The translations under genes and the position numbers were made by a program. A stretch of 64,000 nt of DNA from Azomonas agilis. GTDB lineage: Bacteria > Pseudomonadota > Gammaproteobacteria > Pseudomonadales > Pseudomonadaceae. The stretch covers positions 1 to 64,000 of the forward strand of contig NZ_VLKG01000006.1 in NCBI RefSeq assembly GCF_007830255.1, read 5' to 3'. Below, one piece after another: positions 18,191 through 26,333 of this stretch; positions within the stretch are counted from its first letter, which is position 1, and every line of letters begins with the position of its first letter. The notes under the pieces were generated by a model. The model was not told the DNA's origin. It saw nothing but the letters and a program-made list of their open reading frames with translations, and did not search any database.

Positions 18191-19120
18191 ACCTTTCGGC
18201 CTTGAATCGGGCAATGCGCCACAATTCGAGCAGGTTTGGGTGGTGTACGCCTCGTTCACTGCTTTAAAAACAATGCCTGCGCCCGCGCACTTGTATTCCA
18301 ACATGGTTTTGAGCAGGCCCCATCCCGCATCCAGTACGGATTTGGCCATCTTGGTTTGAGTGAGTGAGGAAGATTTCACATTACCAACGTAGATTGCACC
18401 GGCACGGTTCACCAGTTGCCGCGTGAATTTGTGTAATGCATCTTTACGTCGGTTGGCGATTTTGACGTGGATCGCCTTCACGCGCTTTTTATTTCTGGCG
18501 CGTTGGGCAATGGCTAGCTTGGGCTCTAAGTCACGATAGAAACGGCCCGCTTCCAATTTTGTACCATCGGAACAGGTAGCCGTATCTTTTAAGCCCAGAT
18601 CAATCCCAATTTTGTCCTGACCCGCTGGAACAACAGCCTCTACTTCAACCACCACATTGAAATACCAGCGGCCTCGGGCATCTTCGTTAAAACTGCCTGA
18701 ACGAAAAGAGTACTGGCTCAGGCCATAGGAGTCCCACACTTTGAAGTAATGGCCGTTGTGGTAGACCTGCCCGTTCTTCCAGCGTGCCGCGCCGGTATTG
18801 ATCGGTATCCAGCCCAGTGAACGCCGAACCCCGCCCGATTTGCGCCAATTCAGGCGAGACTTTTTAAACTGCTTACGGCGTGTGACGTATTCGCGGGTGA
18901 TTTCTTGCAGCGTTTGAGAGTGCAACCCCAATTCTTTGTTCGCGCCTTTGGTGTAAGGATGCAGGTCAAAAGCAGACAAAAACCGACCCCGCTCCCGAAT
19001 GGATCGGGCGCTGAGTTCGTTCAGGTAGTTCCAGACACAGTTCACACTCCGAGCCATCTGTTGCAGGAGCGCAGCATGCTTATCTCGAACCCGAACTTTG
19101 AGGGTCTTGGTCTGTTTCAT
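18059..19120 (-). CDS. tnpB: TnpB-like RNA-guided nuclease, IS605/IS1341 family
   Basis: 353 residues. TnpB proteins are RNA-guided DNA endonucleases that favour retention of their transposon. Order: N-terminal helical domain with CVWNYLNE (28-35), OB-like region, RuvC-I Asp174 (GIDLGLKD), zinc ribbon Cys297/Cys300 and Cys321/Cys324, and RuvC-III Asp331 (HDRDINAAKN). The usual RuvC-II glutamate is missing: where most TnpBs have a V-E-D-L motif this protein reads IYVGNVKSSSL (243-253). Glu275 (MLEYK) or Glu290 (NEAYTTQ) might substitute. The stop codon falls inside the right-end hairpin, as expected when the gene's 3' end also encodes the guide RNA. Activity cannot be judged from sequence. Confidence 0.88.
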   Translation of the reverse strand: MKQTKTLKVRVRDKHAALLQQMARSVNCVWNYLNELSARSIRERGRFLSAFDLHPYTKGANKELGLHSQTLQEITREYVTRRKQFKKSRLNWRKSGGVRRSLGWIPINTGAARWKNGQVYHNGHYFKVWDSYGLSQYSFRSGSFNEDARGRWYFNVVVEVEAVVPAGQDKIGIDLGLKDTATCSDGTKLEAGRFYRDLEPKLAIAQRARNKKRVKAIHVKIANRRKDALHKFTRQLVNRAGAIYVGNVKSSSLTQTKMAKSVLDAGWGLLKTMLEYKCAGAGIVFKAVNEAYTTQTCSNCGALPDSRPKGIAGLGIREWTCSACGVRHDRDINAAKNMLAVGHGRPVVGIPVL

Positions 19121-19231
19121 AAGTCACTGCTAACTGAATTAAAGCCACTTTAGGGAGGCCTCGCCTCCCGCGCTATCCATCCCCGTATTAGAAGTACGGG
19201 GTTTTTCGCGCAAGACTGATAAAGGGGCTTT

Positions 19232-19250
19232 GACAATAATTATCATTGGT
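19232..19250 (+). promoter_or_regulatory. Fur box upstream of bfd
   Basis: GACAATAATTATCATTGGT matches the 19-bp Fur consensus at 13 positions, and the hexamer pattern continues into TATTATC (to 19257). It lies about 40 bp before the bfd start. Iron-dependent repression of bfd, to release iron from bacterioferritin under starvation, is the established logic for this gene. Confidence 0.75.
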
Positions 19251-19289
19251 ATTATCTTCGACATCAGGCAAGCGTTCGGAGTAGCTGAG

Positions 19290-19511
19290 ATGTATGTCTG
19301 TTTGTGTCATGGTATTACTGATGGGCAAATCCGTGAAGCCATTACGGACGGCTGTTACAGCTTTAGAGACGTACGCGTCACCCTTGGGGTAGCAACACAG
19401 TGTGGCAAATGCGCCTGTGCTGCCAAAGCTTTGGTTCATGAAACCCTAAACAACGGTTGTTCTGCACAAGCGGTTACTAACAATTGTCCGGCGAGCTGCC
19501 CCGCAGCTTGA
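19290..19511 (+). CDS. bfd: Bacterioferritin-associated ferredoxin
   Basis: Small [2Fe-2S] protein that docks on bacterioferritin and reduces its mineral core so iron can leave. 73 residues from ATG 19290 with GGAG spaced 8 nt; an upstream start at 19230 would lie in the Fur box and is rejected. Cluster ligands are Cys4/Cys6 (MYVCLCHG) and Cys38/Cys41 in TQCGKCACAAK, the C-x-C...C-x2-C pattern of Bfd. The C-terminal tail NNCPASCPAA adds cysteines not needed for the cluster. It is followed by a stem-loop and then bfr, so the two are probably separately transcribed, with opposite iron responses. Confidence 0.93.
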   Translation: MYVCLCHGITDGQIREAITDGCYSFRDVRVTLGVATQCGKCACAAKALVHETLNNGCSAQAVTNNCPASCPAA

Positions 19512-19556
19512 AGCTAGTTACTAAATAAATATCGAGTAGTAAGCCTAGAAATGCGA

Positions 19557-19584
19557 ATACACCCGTTTTAGATTACGGGTGTAT
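19557..19584 (+). terminator. Stem-loop between bfd and bfr
   Basis: ATACACCCGT (19557-19566) and ACGGGTGTAT (19575-19584) form a perfect 10-bp stem with an 8-nt loop, 45 bp after bfd. A weak U-run (GGGTTTAATT) follows. It would insulate bfr from bfd; a candidate bfr promoter, TTGAAC (19624-19629) with TATCTT, lies downstream. Confidence 0.6.
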
Positions 19585-19673
19585 AGGGTTTAATTGCCTT
19601 CAATAAGGGTTTGACAGTTGTTATTGAACTGGCCAGACTTTAGGGTATCTTTACCCTATCAGGCAGATAGAAC

Positions 19674-20150
19674 ATGAAAGGCGACAAGCAAGTCATCCAA
19701 CATTTAAATAAAGTTCTTGCTAATGAACTGATTGCAATCAATCAATACTTTTTACATGCCCGTATGTATGAAGATTGGGGACTTGAGAAGCTAGGAAAAC
19801 ACGAATACAAAGAATCCATTGATGAAATGAAACACGCTGACAAAATCGTTAAGCGTATTTTGTTTCTTGAGGGACTACCCAATCTGCAAGAGTTAGGCAA
19901 GCTCTTGATCGGTGAAAACACCAAAGAAATGCTAGAGTGCGATTTAGCCTTAGAAAACAAGGCTATTCCAGATTTACGCACTGCTATCGCCTACTGTGAA
20001 TCGGTTAGTGACTACGCTACTCGCGAGCTACTGGAAGATATCCTAGAGTCAGAAGAAGAGCATGTTGATTGGTTGGAAACTCAACTAAGCCTTATTGATA
20101 AAATTGGCATTGAGAATTACCTGCAGTCACAAATGGAAAGCGCTGATTAA
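19674..20150 (+). CDS. bfr: Bacterioferritin
   Basis: Haem-containing 24-subunit iron-storage cage with ferroxidase activity. 158 residues. Ferroxidase ligands are visible at Glu18 ([12 protein letters not shown]), Glu51 and His54 in DEMKHADK, Glu94 (ALENKAI), and Glu127/His130 in SEEEHVDW. Met52 in DEMKH is the axial haem ligand, so this is a true haem-binding bacterioferritin rather than a FtnA-type subunit. It works with Bfd encoded just upstream. A strong terminator ends the gene. Confidence 0.95.
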   Translation: MKGDKQVIQHLNKVLANELIAINQYFLHARMYEDWGLEKLGKHEYKESIDEMKHADKIVKRILFLEGLPNLQELGKLLIGENTKEMLECDLALENKAIPDLRTAIAYCESVSDYATRELLEDILESEEEHVDWLETQLSLIDKIGIENYLQSQMESAD

Positions 20151-20180
20151 ATCTAAACCTTTGCTGCCCATATAAGGATA

Positions 20181-20215
20181 AAAAGAAGCCCTAGTTATTA
20201 GGGCTTCTTTTTTTA
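20181..20215 (+). terminator. Rho-independent terminator between bfr and grxD
   Basis: AAAAGAAGCCCTA (20181-20193) pairs with TAGGGCTTCTTTT (20199-20211), followed by more T's. The A-run on the other flank makes it work for convergent grxD as well. Confidence 0.88.
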
Positions 20216-20243
20216 TCGCTTATTAACAAAGCAAAATCCGCAC

Positions 20244-20567
20244 TTATACTGATTTTTCGACAGCAGCTTTAATAAGCGGTTGTAACTCACCTTTTTCAAA
20301 GAGCTCCAACATAATATCGCTACCACCCACTAATTCGCCATCAACCCAAAGTTGCGGAAAGGTAGGCCAGTTAGCATAGGTAGGCAAAGCAGCGCGAATG
20401 TCTGGATTTTGCAGAATATCTACATAAGCAAAACGAGCGTCACATTCCACCAGTATCTTGGCCGCCCGAGCAGAGAAACCGCATTGGGGGGCATTAGGCG
20501 ATCCTTTCATGTACAGCAGCACTGGATTTTTAGCAATTTGATCTTTAATGGTTTCAATAATTTCCAT
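20244..20567 (-). CDS. grxD: Monothiol glutaredoxin, Grx4 family
   Basis: Iron-sulfur cluster carrier that binds a bridging [2Fe-2S] cluster with glutathione. 107 residues from ATG 20567 (MEIIETIKDQIAKNPVLLYM), the typical GrxD start; a longer frame to 20630 lacks similarity. The active site is CGFS in PQCGFSARA, and WPTFPQLWVDGELVGGSDIM is the cis-Pro/glutathione-binding region. Its place beside bfd and bfr fits an iron/Fe-S neighbourhood seen also in Pseudomonas. Confidence 0.95.
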   Translation of the reverse strand: MEIIETIKDQIAKNPVLLYMKGSPNAPQCGFSARAAKILVECDARFAYVDILQNPDIRAALPTYANWPTFPQLWVDGELVGGSDIMLELFEKGELQPLIKAAVEKSV

Positions 20568-20812
20568 GACAACCTCTATCAGCACTGGGATGAATGCTTG
20601 GATTGTAGCGAAAGCCCTAACATGGAGCACTTAAAATTCAGTAATTCAGCATGGCACAAAGCGGGTATTTGCACCTTAGAAGTATTTCCCGATAAGATCG
20701 GAGTTTTCCGTCCAATTGCTTACCAAACGACCTACTTTGTCGATTGGCTGGTTTTTTCTTACTTACTCAAGAGATGACCTCAGTTGGCGGCCATTAACAA
20801 GGTATTCAAAGA

Positions 20813-21721
20813 ATGAGCGTCAGACACTTTCTTTCTCTGATGGACTGCACACCCCAGGAGCTAAATACCCTGATCCGTCGCGGCATCGAGCTGAAGGAAC
20901 TGCGCAAACGAGGCGACTTATTTGAGCCGCTCAAAAATCGCATCCTTGGGATGATTTTCGAAAAAGCTTCGACAAGAACCCGTCTTTCCTTCGAGGCGGG
21001 AATGATTCAGTTAGGCGGCCAAGCTATTTTCTTGTCTCCCCGTGACAGTCAATTGGGGCGCGGAGAACCCTTAGCTGATACTGCTATTGTGATGTCGAGC
21101 ATGCTAGACGCGGTGATGATCCGTACCTTTTCACATTCAACACTCACCACCTTTGCAGCCCACGCTCAGGTTCCCGTCATTAATGGGCTATCGGATGATC
21201 TGCATCCCTGCCAAGTCTTAGCGGATATGCAGACGTTTTACGAGTTACGCGGTGACATTACCTCCAAAACAGTGGCATGGGTCGGTGATGGGAATAATAT
21301 GTGTAACACCTACATCGAAGCGGCAATACAGTTTGGTTTTCAGTTGAATATTGCCTGCCCTGACGGCTATGGCCCCAATGCGGCTTTAATGGCTAAAGCA
21401 GGTGATCGGGTTCACTTGATGACTGACCCTAAACAAGCTGTTGCAGGAGCTCATTTAGTCAGTACTGATGTTTGGGTTTCCATGGGGCAAGAGGAAGAGC
21501 AAAAGTCACGTTTGGCGCTCTTTGCTCCCTATCAAGTCAATGCCGAACTGTTGGATTTGGCGCATCCAGATGTTTTGTTTATGCACTGCTTACCCGCCCA
21601 TCGCGGTGAAGAAATCAGTGACACCTTGATTGATGAGGATCCGCGCTCTGTCGTTTGGACACAAGCAGAGAACCGTTTGCACGTGCAAAAAGCTTTACTG
21701 GAGTTTTTAGTACCACACTAA
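20813..21721 (+). CDS. argF: Ornithine carbamoyltransferase (anabolic)
   Basis: Makes citrulline from ornithine and carbamoyl phosphate in arginine synthesis. 302 residues. Carbamoyl-phosphate site STRTR in [22 protein letters not shown], and the ornithine site [11 protein letters not shown] are all present. About 300 residues and the sequence style match the anabolic ArgF rather than the catabolic ArcB. It is divergent from grxD over 245 bp. The stop overlaps the convergent tadA stop by 4 nt. No clear ArgR box is called. Confidence 0.94.
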   Translation: MSVRHFLSLMDCTPQELNTLIRRGIELKELRKRGDLFEPLKNRILGMIFEKASTRTRLSFEAGMIQLGGQAIFLSPRDSQLGRGEPLADTAIVMSSMLDAVMIRTFSHSTLTTFAAHAQVPVINGLSDDLHPCQVLADMQTFYELRGDITSKTVAWVGDGNNMCNTYIEAAIQFGFQLNIACPDGYGPNAALMAKAGDRVHLMTDPKQAVAGAHLVSTDVWVSMGQEEEQKSRLALFAPYQVNAELLDLAHPDVLFMHCLPAHRGEEISDTLIDEDPRSVVWTQAENRLHVQKALLEFLVPH

Positions 21722-22206
21722 GAAGTAGCTTTATTTTTGCGGCGCTGTTGGAAAAATTGACTCAATAAAGCGCCGCTTTCCTCAGCCAATAACCCGCCCT
21801 CTAAAATCACTCTATGGTTAAGGAAGTTTTGGCTAAAAAATTGGCCCTGACTGACAACCGCCCCTGCCCTTGGTTCAGCAGCCCCATAAACCACACGCTG
21901 GATGCGCGCATGCACAATAAGTCCTGCACACATGCTGCAGGGTTCTAAGGTAACGTAGAGGACAGTGCCTGGTAGCCGATAATTGGCACAGTGTTGGGCG
22001 GCGGCTCGGATGGCTATCATTTCAGCATGGGCACTGGGGTCTTGCGTCGAAATGGGACAGTTGAAGCCCTCTCCAATCACCGCTCCTGCCTGAACTAAGA
22101 CCGCCCCAACCGGAACCTCTCCTAAGCTAGCACCTTGTCGAGCTTGCTCTAATGCTCGTCGCATGAAGTATTCATCCTGAGTGCGATCAATAATCAGAGG
22201 TTTCAT
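21718..22206 (-). CDS. tadA: tRNA-specific adenosine deaminase
   Basis: Deaminates A34 of tRNA-Arg(ACG) to inosine; essential in most bacteria. 162 residues from ATG 22206 ([19 protein letters not shown]); a longer frame to 22245 adds 13 non-conserved residues. Zinc and proton-shuttle motifs are HAEM ([12 protein letters not shown]) and PCSMC ([11 protein letters not shown]), followed by [17 protein letters not shown], all diagnostic for TadA. The Lys-rich C-terminus RRKNK is typical of tRNA-binding tails. The 3' end overlaps argF convergently. Confidence 0.94.
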   Translation of the reverse strand: MKPLIIDRTQDEYFMRRALEQARQGASLGEVPVGAVLVQAGAVIGEGFNCPISTQDPSAHAEMIAIRAAAQHCANYRLPGTVLYVTLEPCSMCAGLIVHARIQRVVYGAAEPRAGAVVSQGQFFSQNFLNHRVILEGGLLAEESGALLSQFFQQRRKNKATS

Positions 22207-22412
22207 GCTAGAGCTCGTTCTTGGATATAGCAGAGATTGTGGCATTTTGCCGGATAATTTGCTCTGTCCATATCACATCGGTATACACTCTAGGTTCAGT
22301 AGCATGTGCGGGATTATAGAACATATGGATAGAGACAATTACATTACCTATGATCATACGCTGGAAACAATAGTCAAGCCCCTCAAGGTTCAGGTTCGAT
22401 ACCAGCATAAAC

Positions 22413-23768
22413 ATGCAACTTAAGCACAAAATCGTCGCTCTTAGCGTAACGCCTTTGTTATTGGCGGTTACTCTTATTTGTGTTCTTGTTCTGACTCAAA
22501 ACCAACGTCTTGGAGAGCAACAAGCTGCTTTGCTGGAGTCTGCCATTTTGTCCAGCAAACGAGCGGAACTTAAGAATTATGTGGCTCTGGCTCTGAGGGT
22601 TATAGAGCCCATGCGCAATAATCTAAAACTGCCCCAAGAGACTTTGCATCAACAGACGTTGGCCGCGCTTGCCCGTCTCGATTTCGGTAAGGACAACTAC
22701 TTTTTTGTATACGACAAACAGGGGCGCAATTTAATGCACCCCCGCCAGCCTGATTTGGTGGGTAAGAGCCTCTGGGATATGACCGATGCCGATGGCTTTC
22801 CCATCGTACAAGCTTTGGTGTCCGCCGCTACTCAGGGCGATGGCTTTCAACGCTATCGTTGGCTGAAACCCTCGACCCAACAAACCACCGATAAGCTGGC
22901 CTATGTAGTGATGTTAGAACCTTGGGGTTGGCTATTGGGGATTGGGCTGTATTTAGAGGACGTGGATCAGGCTTTACAGCAAGTGCGTACTGAAGTGACC
23001 ACTGGAATTCATACTACGATGGTGGCAATTACCAGCATTGTTTTAGTCGCGGTATTACTGGTTTTTATTGCAGGTTTAGCATTAAACGTCCGGGAGCATC
23101 GACTGGCCGATACTAAATTACAGACCCTAAATCGCCGCTTACTAAATTTACAAGAAGAAGAGCGCTCACGGGTTTCCCGAGAATTACATGATGGCATTAG
23201 CCAACTTTTGGTATCCATAAAGTTTCAGTTTGAGTTGGCCAGCCATCAATTAGAAACGGGAGCACCTGCAGGACAGATCAGTCTGAACCGTGCTATTCAA
23301 CAACTGGGTGAGGCCATTGGGGAAATACGTCGAATATCCCACGATTTACACCCTTCTCTATTGGATACCCTTGGCTTAGCCGCAGCCATCGGACAACTCA
23401 CGAGTGAGTTTGAGCAGCGCTGCAAACTCAGCCTAGATTACACCAATGATCTGGGTAGCATCTTGCTTCCCAATACCTTAGCCGTCGCTCTATTTCGCAT
23501 TGTCCAAGAAGCACTGACCAACATTGAACGGCATGCCCAAGCAGATCAGGTCATATTGAACCTATCGTGCGTTGATGAAGGCATACAGCTTATCGTAGAA
23601 GACAACGGAATAGGTTTTAATCCAAAGGCTCTGGAACAGGGTCAAGAGGGCATTGGACTGCGCAATATCCGGGATCGAGTGGAACACCTTAGCGGGCGCT
23701 TTGAGCTATCGTCCAATGCGAAAGGGACACAGATCCGTGTAGTATTGCCTCTTCACGAAGCGGCCTAG
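22413..23768 (+). CDS. Cache-domain sensor histidine kinase (NarX/HisKA_3 type)
   Basis: Membrane sensor of a two-component pair. 451 residues: TM1 about 8-27; a periplasmic single-Cache (sCache_2) domain about 35-190 with DNYFFVYDKQGRNLMHP and VGKSL; TM2 about 203-225; HisKA_3 with phospho-accepting His259 (RELHDGISQLL); and a HATPase with VEDNGIGF and EGIGLRNIRDRV. sCache_2 domains usually bind small organic acids, so a carboxylate ligand is plausible but not shown. The next gene, 10 bp downstream, is the matching response regulator. The pair is not part of any metabolic operon here, so the target is open. Confidence 0.88.
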   Translation: MQLKHKIVALSVTPLLLAVTLICVLVLTQNQRLGEQQAALLESAILSSKRAELKNYVALALRVIEPMRNNLKLPQETLHQQTLAALARLDFGKDNYFFVYDKQGRNLMHPRQPDLVGKSLWDMTDADGFPIVQALVSAATQGDGFQRYRWLKPSTQQTTDKLAYVVMLEPWGWLLGIGLYLEDVDQALQQVRTEVTTGIHTTMVAITSIVLVAVLLVFIAGLALNVREHRLADTKLQTLNRRLLNLQEEERSRVSRELHDGISQLLVSIKFQFELASHQLETGAPAGQISLNRAIQQLGEAIGEIRRISHDLHPSLLDTLGLAAAIGQLTSEFEQRCKLSLDYTNDLGSILLPNTLAVALFRIVQEALTNIERHAQADQVILNLSCVDEGIQLIVEDNGIGFNPKALEQGQEGIGLRNIRDRVEHLSGRFELSSNAKGTQIRVVLPLHEAA

Positions 23769-23778
23769 AATAATAAGC

Positions 23779-24408
23779 ATGACCTCTGCGTCCCCTATCC
23801 GTCTGGCACTGATTGATGACCATGCTCTAGTTCGGGATGGTTTGCGGGCTTTACTCAGTGTCATGCCGCAAATTGAAATTGTGGGTGAGGCTGAAGACGG
23901 AGCCAGTGCACTCAAGCTGATGCGTGACCAACTCTGCCCCGACCTGATTCTGATGGATATCGGTCTTAAAGATACCAATGGTTTGGAGTTAACCCGCCAG
24001 CTCTGTCAGCAATATCCGGGAATTCGGATCTTAATTTTAAGTATGTACAATAATGACGAATACGTGCGCACCTCTATTCGGGCGGGTGCCTGCGGCTATG
24101 TGCTTAAAGATGCTTCTGCTCGCGAAATCGTAGCAGCTATTGAGGCTGTAGCAGCGGGAGGCAGTTTTTACAGCACTGAAATCGCCCGCAAGCTGGCAGA
24201 GCGCTCCGCCCAGTCTGACCCTTTAACCCCACGTGAAACGGATATTTTGCACAGTTTGGCTAAGGGGCTGGATAATAAAACCATTGCTCGTGATCTCAAC
24301 ATCAGCGTGCGTACTGTGGAAACCCATCGCTTGAGCATCAGACGTAAGTTAAAACTGGAGAGTACATCCGCTTTAATCAAATATGCTCTGGATCACTTCA
24401 AGACCTAA
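23779..24408 (+). CDS. NarL/FixJ-family response regulator
   Basis: Partner of the kinase 10 bp upstream. 209 residues: receiver domain with acidic pocket IDDH, phospho-acceptor Asp60 (LILMDIGLKD) and Lys in YVLKDASARE; a LuxR-type HTH about 145-205 with LTPRETDILHSLAKGLDNKTIA and VRTVETHRLSIRRKL. Likely DNA-binding activator or repressor once phosphorylated. A stem-loop 8 bp after the stop probably ends the transcript. The regulon is unknown. Confidence 0.9.
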   Translation: MTSASPIRLALIDDHALVRDGLRALLSVMPQIEIVGEAEDGASALKLMRDQLCPDLILMDIGLKDTNGLELTRQLCQQYPGIRILILSMYNNDEYVRTSIRAGACGYVLKDASAREIVAAIEAVAAGGSFYSTEIARKLAERSAQSDPLTPRETDILHSLAKGLDNKTIARDLNISVRTVETHRLSIRRKLKLESTSALIKYALDHFKT

Positions 24409-24415
24409 ATGCAAA

Positions 24416-24440
24416 TGGGTAAGCAGCTACTACTTACCCA
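24416..24440. terminator. Stem-loop between the two-component pair and mtnC
   Basis: TGGGTAAG (24416-24423) and CTTACCCA (24433-24440) form an 8-bp perfect stem with a 9-nt loop in a 49-bp convergent gap. No U-run on either side, so termination is only likely. Confidence 0.5.
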
Positions 24441-24457
24441 GTATACGGGTATAAGAG

Positions 24458-25132
24458 CTAGAGATTGATCGCCTCAAAATCCGCTACGGTTGTGTGTCCT
24501 TCTAAGATGCCACCTTGTCGGGCTAGACCTATGGTCTGCATACCGGCTTGCCGAGCGGCATCAAGTTCTTCTTTAATATCAGAAAGAAACAAAATTTCAC
24601 TCGCCGCAAACCCTATGGCTTTAGCAATCCCTTGATAAGAGGTAGTGTCGCGTTTTCCGCCGCTGGTGGTATCAAAATACCCCGAAAATAACGGCGTTAA
24701 GTCACCGACTTCAGCGTAACCAAAAATCAATTTTTGCGCTTGGATGGAGCCGGAGGAGTAAACATACAAGCTATAACCCGCAGTTTTCCAACGCCTTAAT
24801 GCCCTTACTGCATCGGGGTATACGTGGCCCTTTAGTTGGCCCGCCTCATAACCCTGCTGCCAAACCATACCTTGCAGCACTTTCAAGGGTGTTGCTTTAC
24901 GGTCAGCCTCAATCCAGTCCAGCAGAATGCTGATGACATGTTCCACATCTGCTTGTGTCTCACCCGTTTCCTGCCGTACAGCTTCTAACTGTAGGGCTAC
25001 TTCAGGTTGCTCAGCATGGGTGCGAACAAAATCTGGTAGATGAGCACGGGCATAGGGAAAAAGTACATCAAATACAAAGCTGACCGCACTGGTAGTACCT
25101 TCAATATCGGTGAGGATGGCCTTGAGGGTCAC
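24458..25132 (-). CDS. mtnC: Acireductone synthase (enolase-phosphatase)
   Basis: HAD-superfamily enzyme that enolises and dephosphorylates 2,3-diketo-5-methylthiopentyl-1-phosphate to acireductone in methionine salvage. 224 residues with [15 protein letters not shown] (motif I, Asp8/Glu10), [13 protein letters not shown] (motif II), and [12 protein letters not shown] (motif IV). The start is GTG 25132, overlapping the mtnD stop as GTGA, with GGAGG 7 nt before it inside mtnD, so translation is coupled. Last gene of the aroC-MFS-mtnB-mtnD-mtnC cluster. Confidence 0.94.
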   Translation of the reverse strand: MTLKAILTDIEGTTSAVSFVFDVLFPYARAHLPDFVRTHAEQPEVALQLEAVRQETGETQADVEHVISILLDWIEADRKATPLKVLQGMVWQQGYEAGQLKGHVYPDAVRALRRWKTAGYSLYVYSSGSIQAQKLIFGYAEVGDLTPLFSGYFDTTSGGKRDTTSYQGIAKAIGFAASEILFLSDIKEELDAARQAGMQTIGLARQGGILEGHTTVADFEAINL

Positions 25133-25680
25133 ACCAAATCCTCCAGTCGAGGAAAATTATCTGCAATAGGGTCGCCCGTGTACTGAGCTACCCAGCCTTC
25201 AGGGTTATTGAACAGGCGGATGGCAATGAATTCTGGATGTTCGCCCATATCAAACCAGTGGCGGGTTCCTGCGGGTACTGAAATCAGGTCGTTACGCTCG
25301 CAGAGAATGCAATAAACGTATTCATTAATATGTACGGAAAACAGGCCACGACCTGCTACGAAGAAACGTACTTCATCTTCGCCGTGGGTGTGCTCCATCA
25401 AAAATTTATCGCGCAACTCATCCTTTTGTGGGTGCTTACGATCCATGCTGATCACATCGACCGTAATGTAACCGCGTTCTGTTTTCAAACGATCAATCTG
25501 GGTTTGAAAGGCAGCAATGACTTCCTCAGCCGGAGTACCTGCCACCAAACGACGTTCAGCAGGCCAGCGCTCATAACCAATACCTGTGGTTGCCAAGGTC
25601 GCACTGATGTCTTCTGCATGGGTCAAAAGCTTGATGGGCTGTAAAGGCGCATCCGCACGATACACGGCTAAAATGGTCAT
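25129..25680 (-). CDS. mtnD: Acireductone dioxygenase
   Basis: Metal-dependent cupin that cleaves acireductone with O2; the iron form gives formate and the ketoacid precursor of methionine, the nickel form an off-pathway product. 183 residues. The metal ligands sit in [14 protein letters not shown] (H-x-H-x3-E-type) and the second His in TRHWFDMGE. The start ATG has GAGGAG. It overlaps mtnC by 4 nt and lies 32 bp after mtnB. Confidence 0.94.
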   Translation of the reverse strand: MTILAVYRADAPLQPIKLLTHAEDISATLATTGIGYERWPAERRLVAGTPAEEVIAAFQTQIDRLKTERGYITVDVISMDRKHPQKDELRDKFLMEHTHGEDEVRFFVAGRGLFSVHINEYVYCILCERNDLISVPAGTRHWFDMGEHPEFIAIRLFNNPEGWVAQYTGDPIADNFPRLEDLV

Positions 25681-25712
25681 ACATTCTCCTCAAAACAGGC
25701 ATCAATCAGGAA

Positions 25713-26333
25713 TTAGCGGGGCTGTACGGCTTTTAGTTTTAGCTCGCACTCAAATAAGAACTCAAAAGCTTCCACTTGGCGTAAAACGTCGTTCATCTTA
25801 GCGCCCCAAGTGTAAAGACCATGTCCGCGAATGAGGTAGCCTACGCATTCTGAATGGTTTTCAAGCCAAGGTTGAACTTTAGCTGCTAAGCGCTCGATAT
25901 TCTGATCGTTATCAAAAATCGGGACGCAGACTTGGGATTCATGGGTGGTAATACCGGTGAATGCCTTTTGTAGCTCGTAATCTGCAAACACCAAGGAGTC
26001 GCTCAAGGTTAGGCGGGATAACACCGTTGCACCCACGGAATGGGTATGTAATACGGCTCCTACTTCGGGCTGCCAACGGTAAATTTGCAGATGAAGTCCT
26101 GTTTCTGCGGAAGGCTTTTTACCGGGCTCTAGGCTGTTCCCGTCCATATCTACGGCCAGCAAATCTTCGGTAGTTAGCTGTCCTTTATGCTTACCCGATA
26201 CGGTGAGCAGCACTTCTGAACTGGTTAAGCGTGCGGAGTAGTTGCTACTGGTGGCCGGTGACCAACCCCGTCCATATAGAAAACGCCCTGCCTCAATGAT
26301 GGTTTGAGATAAGTGCTCGCGTGTGGCTGTCAT
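25713..26333 (-). CDS. mtnB: Methylthioribulose-1-phosphate dehydratase
   Basis: Zinc-dependent class II aldolase-fold enzyme, dehydrates methylthioribulose-1-P in methionine salvage. 206 residues from ATG 26333 (MTATREHLSQTIIEAG), which overlaps the MFS stop as ATGA. A longer frame to 26432 would run inside the MFS gene. Motifs: SSNYSARL near the start, GKHKGQLTTEDLLAVDMDG, KPSAETGLHLQIYR, and zinc site LHTHSVGATVLS, with a later RGHGLYTWG. Together with MtnC and MtnD, this covers the last three dedicated steps before transamination; the earlier MTA/MTR steps are elsewhere. Confidence 0.93.
   Translation of the reverse strand: MTATREHLSQTIIEAGRFLYGRGWSPATSSNYSARLTSSEVLLTVSGKHKGQLTTEDLLAVDMDGNSLEPGKKPSAETGLHLQIYRWQPEVGAVLHTHSVGATVLSRLTLSDSLVFADYELQKAFTGITTHESQVCVPIFDNDQNIERLAAKVQPWLENHSECVGYLIRGHGLYTWGAKMNDVLRQVEAFEFLFECELKLKAVQPR

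Larger units (their letters stand above)
18041..19205 (-). mobile_element. IS200/IS605 superfamily element carrying only tnpB (IS1341 type)
   Basis: Single-gene element with recognisable hairpin ends. The right end (lower coordinates) has the stem CCCCGCCC/GGACGGGG at 18052-18071 followed outward by GAGGATGTCAAC on the minus strand, a sequence typical of the 3' end of IS605-like elements. The left end has two hairpins, CCCCGTA/TACGGGG (19181-19201) and GGGAGGC/GCCTCCC (19153-19169). There is no tnpA Y1 transposase, so the element is non-autonomous. It lies between the cysI block and the bfd-bfr block, which are not neighbours in Pseudomonas genomes I know. The outer borders are placed by eye. 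Confidence 0.82.
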
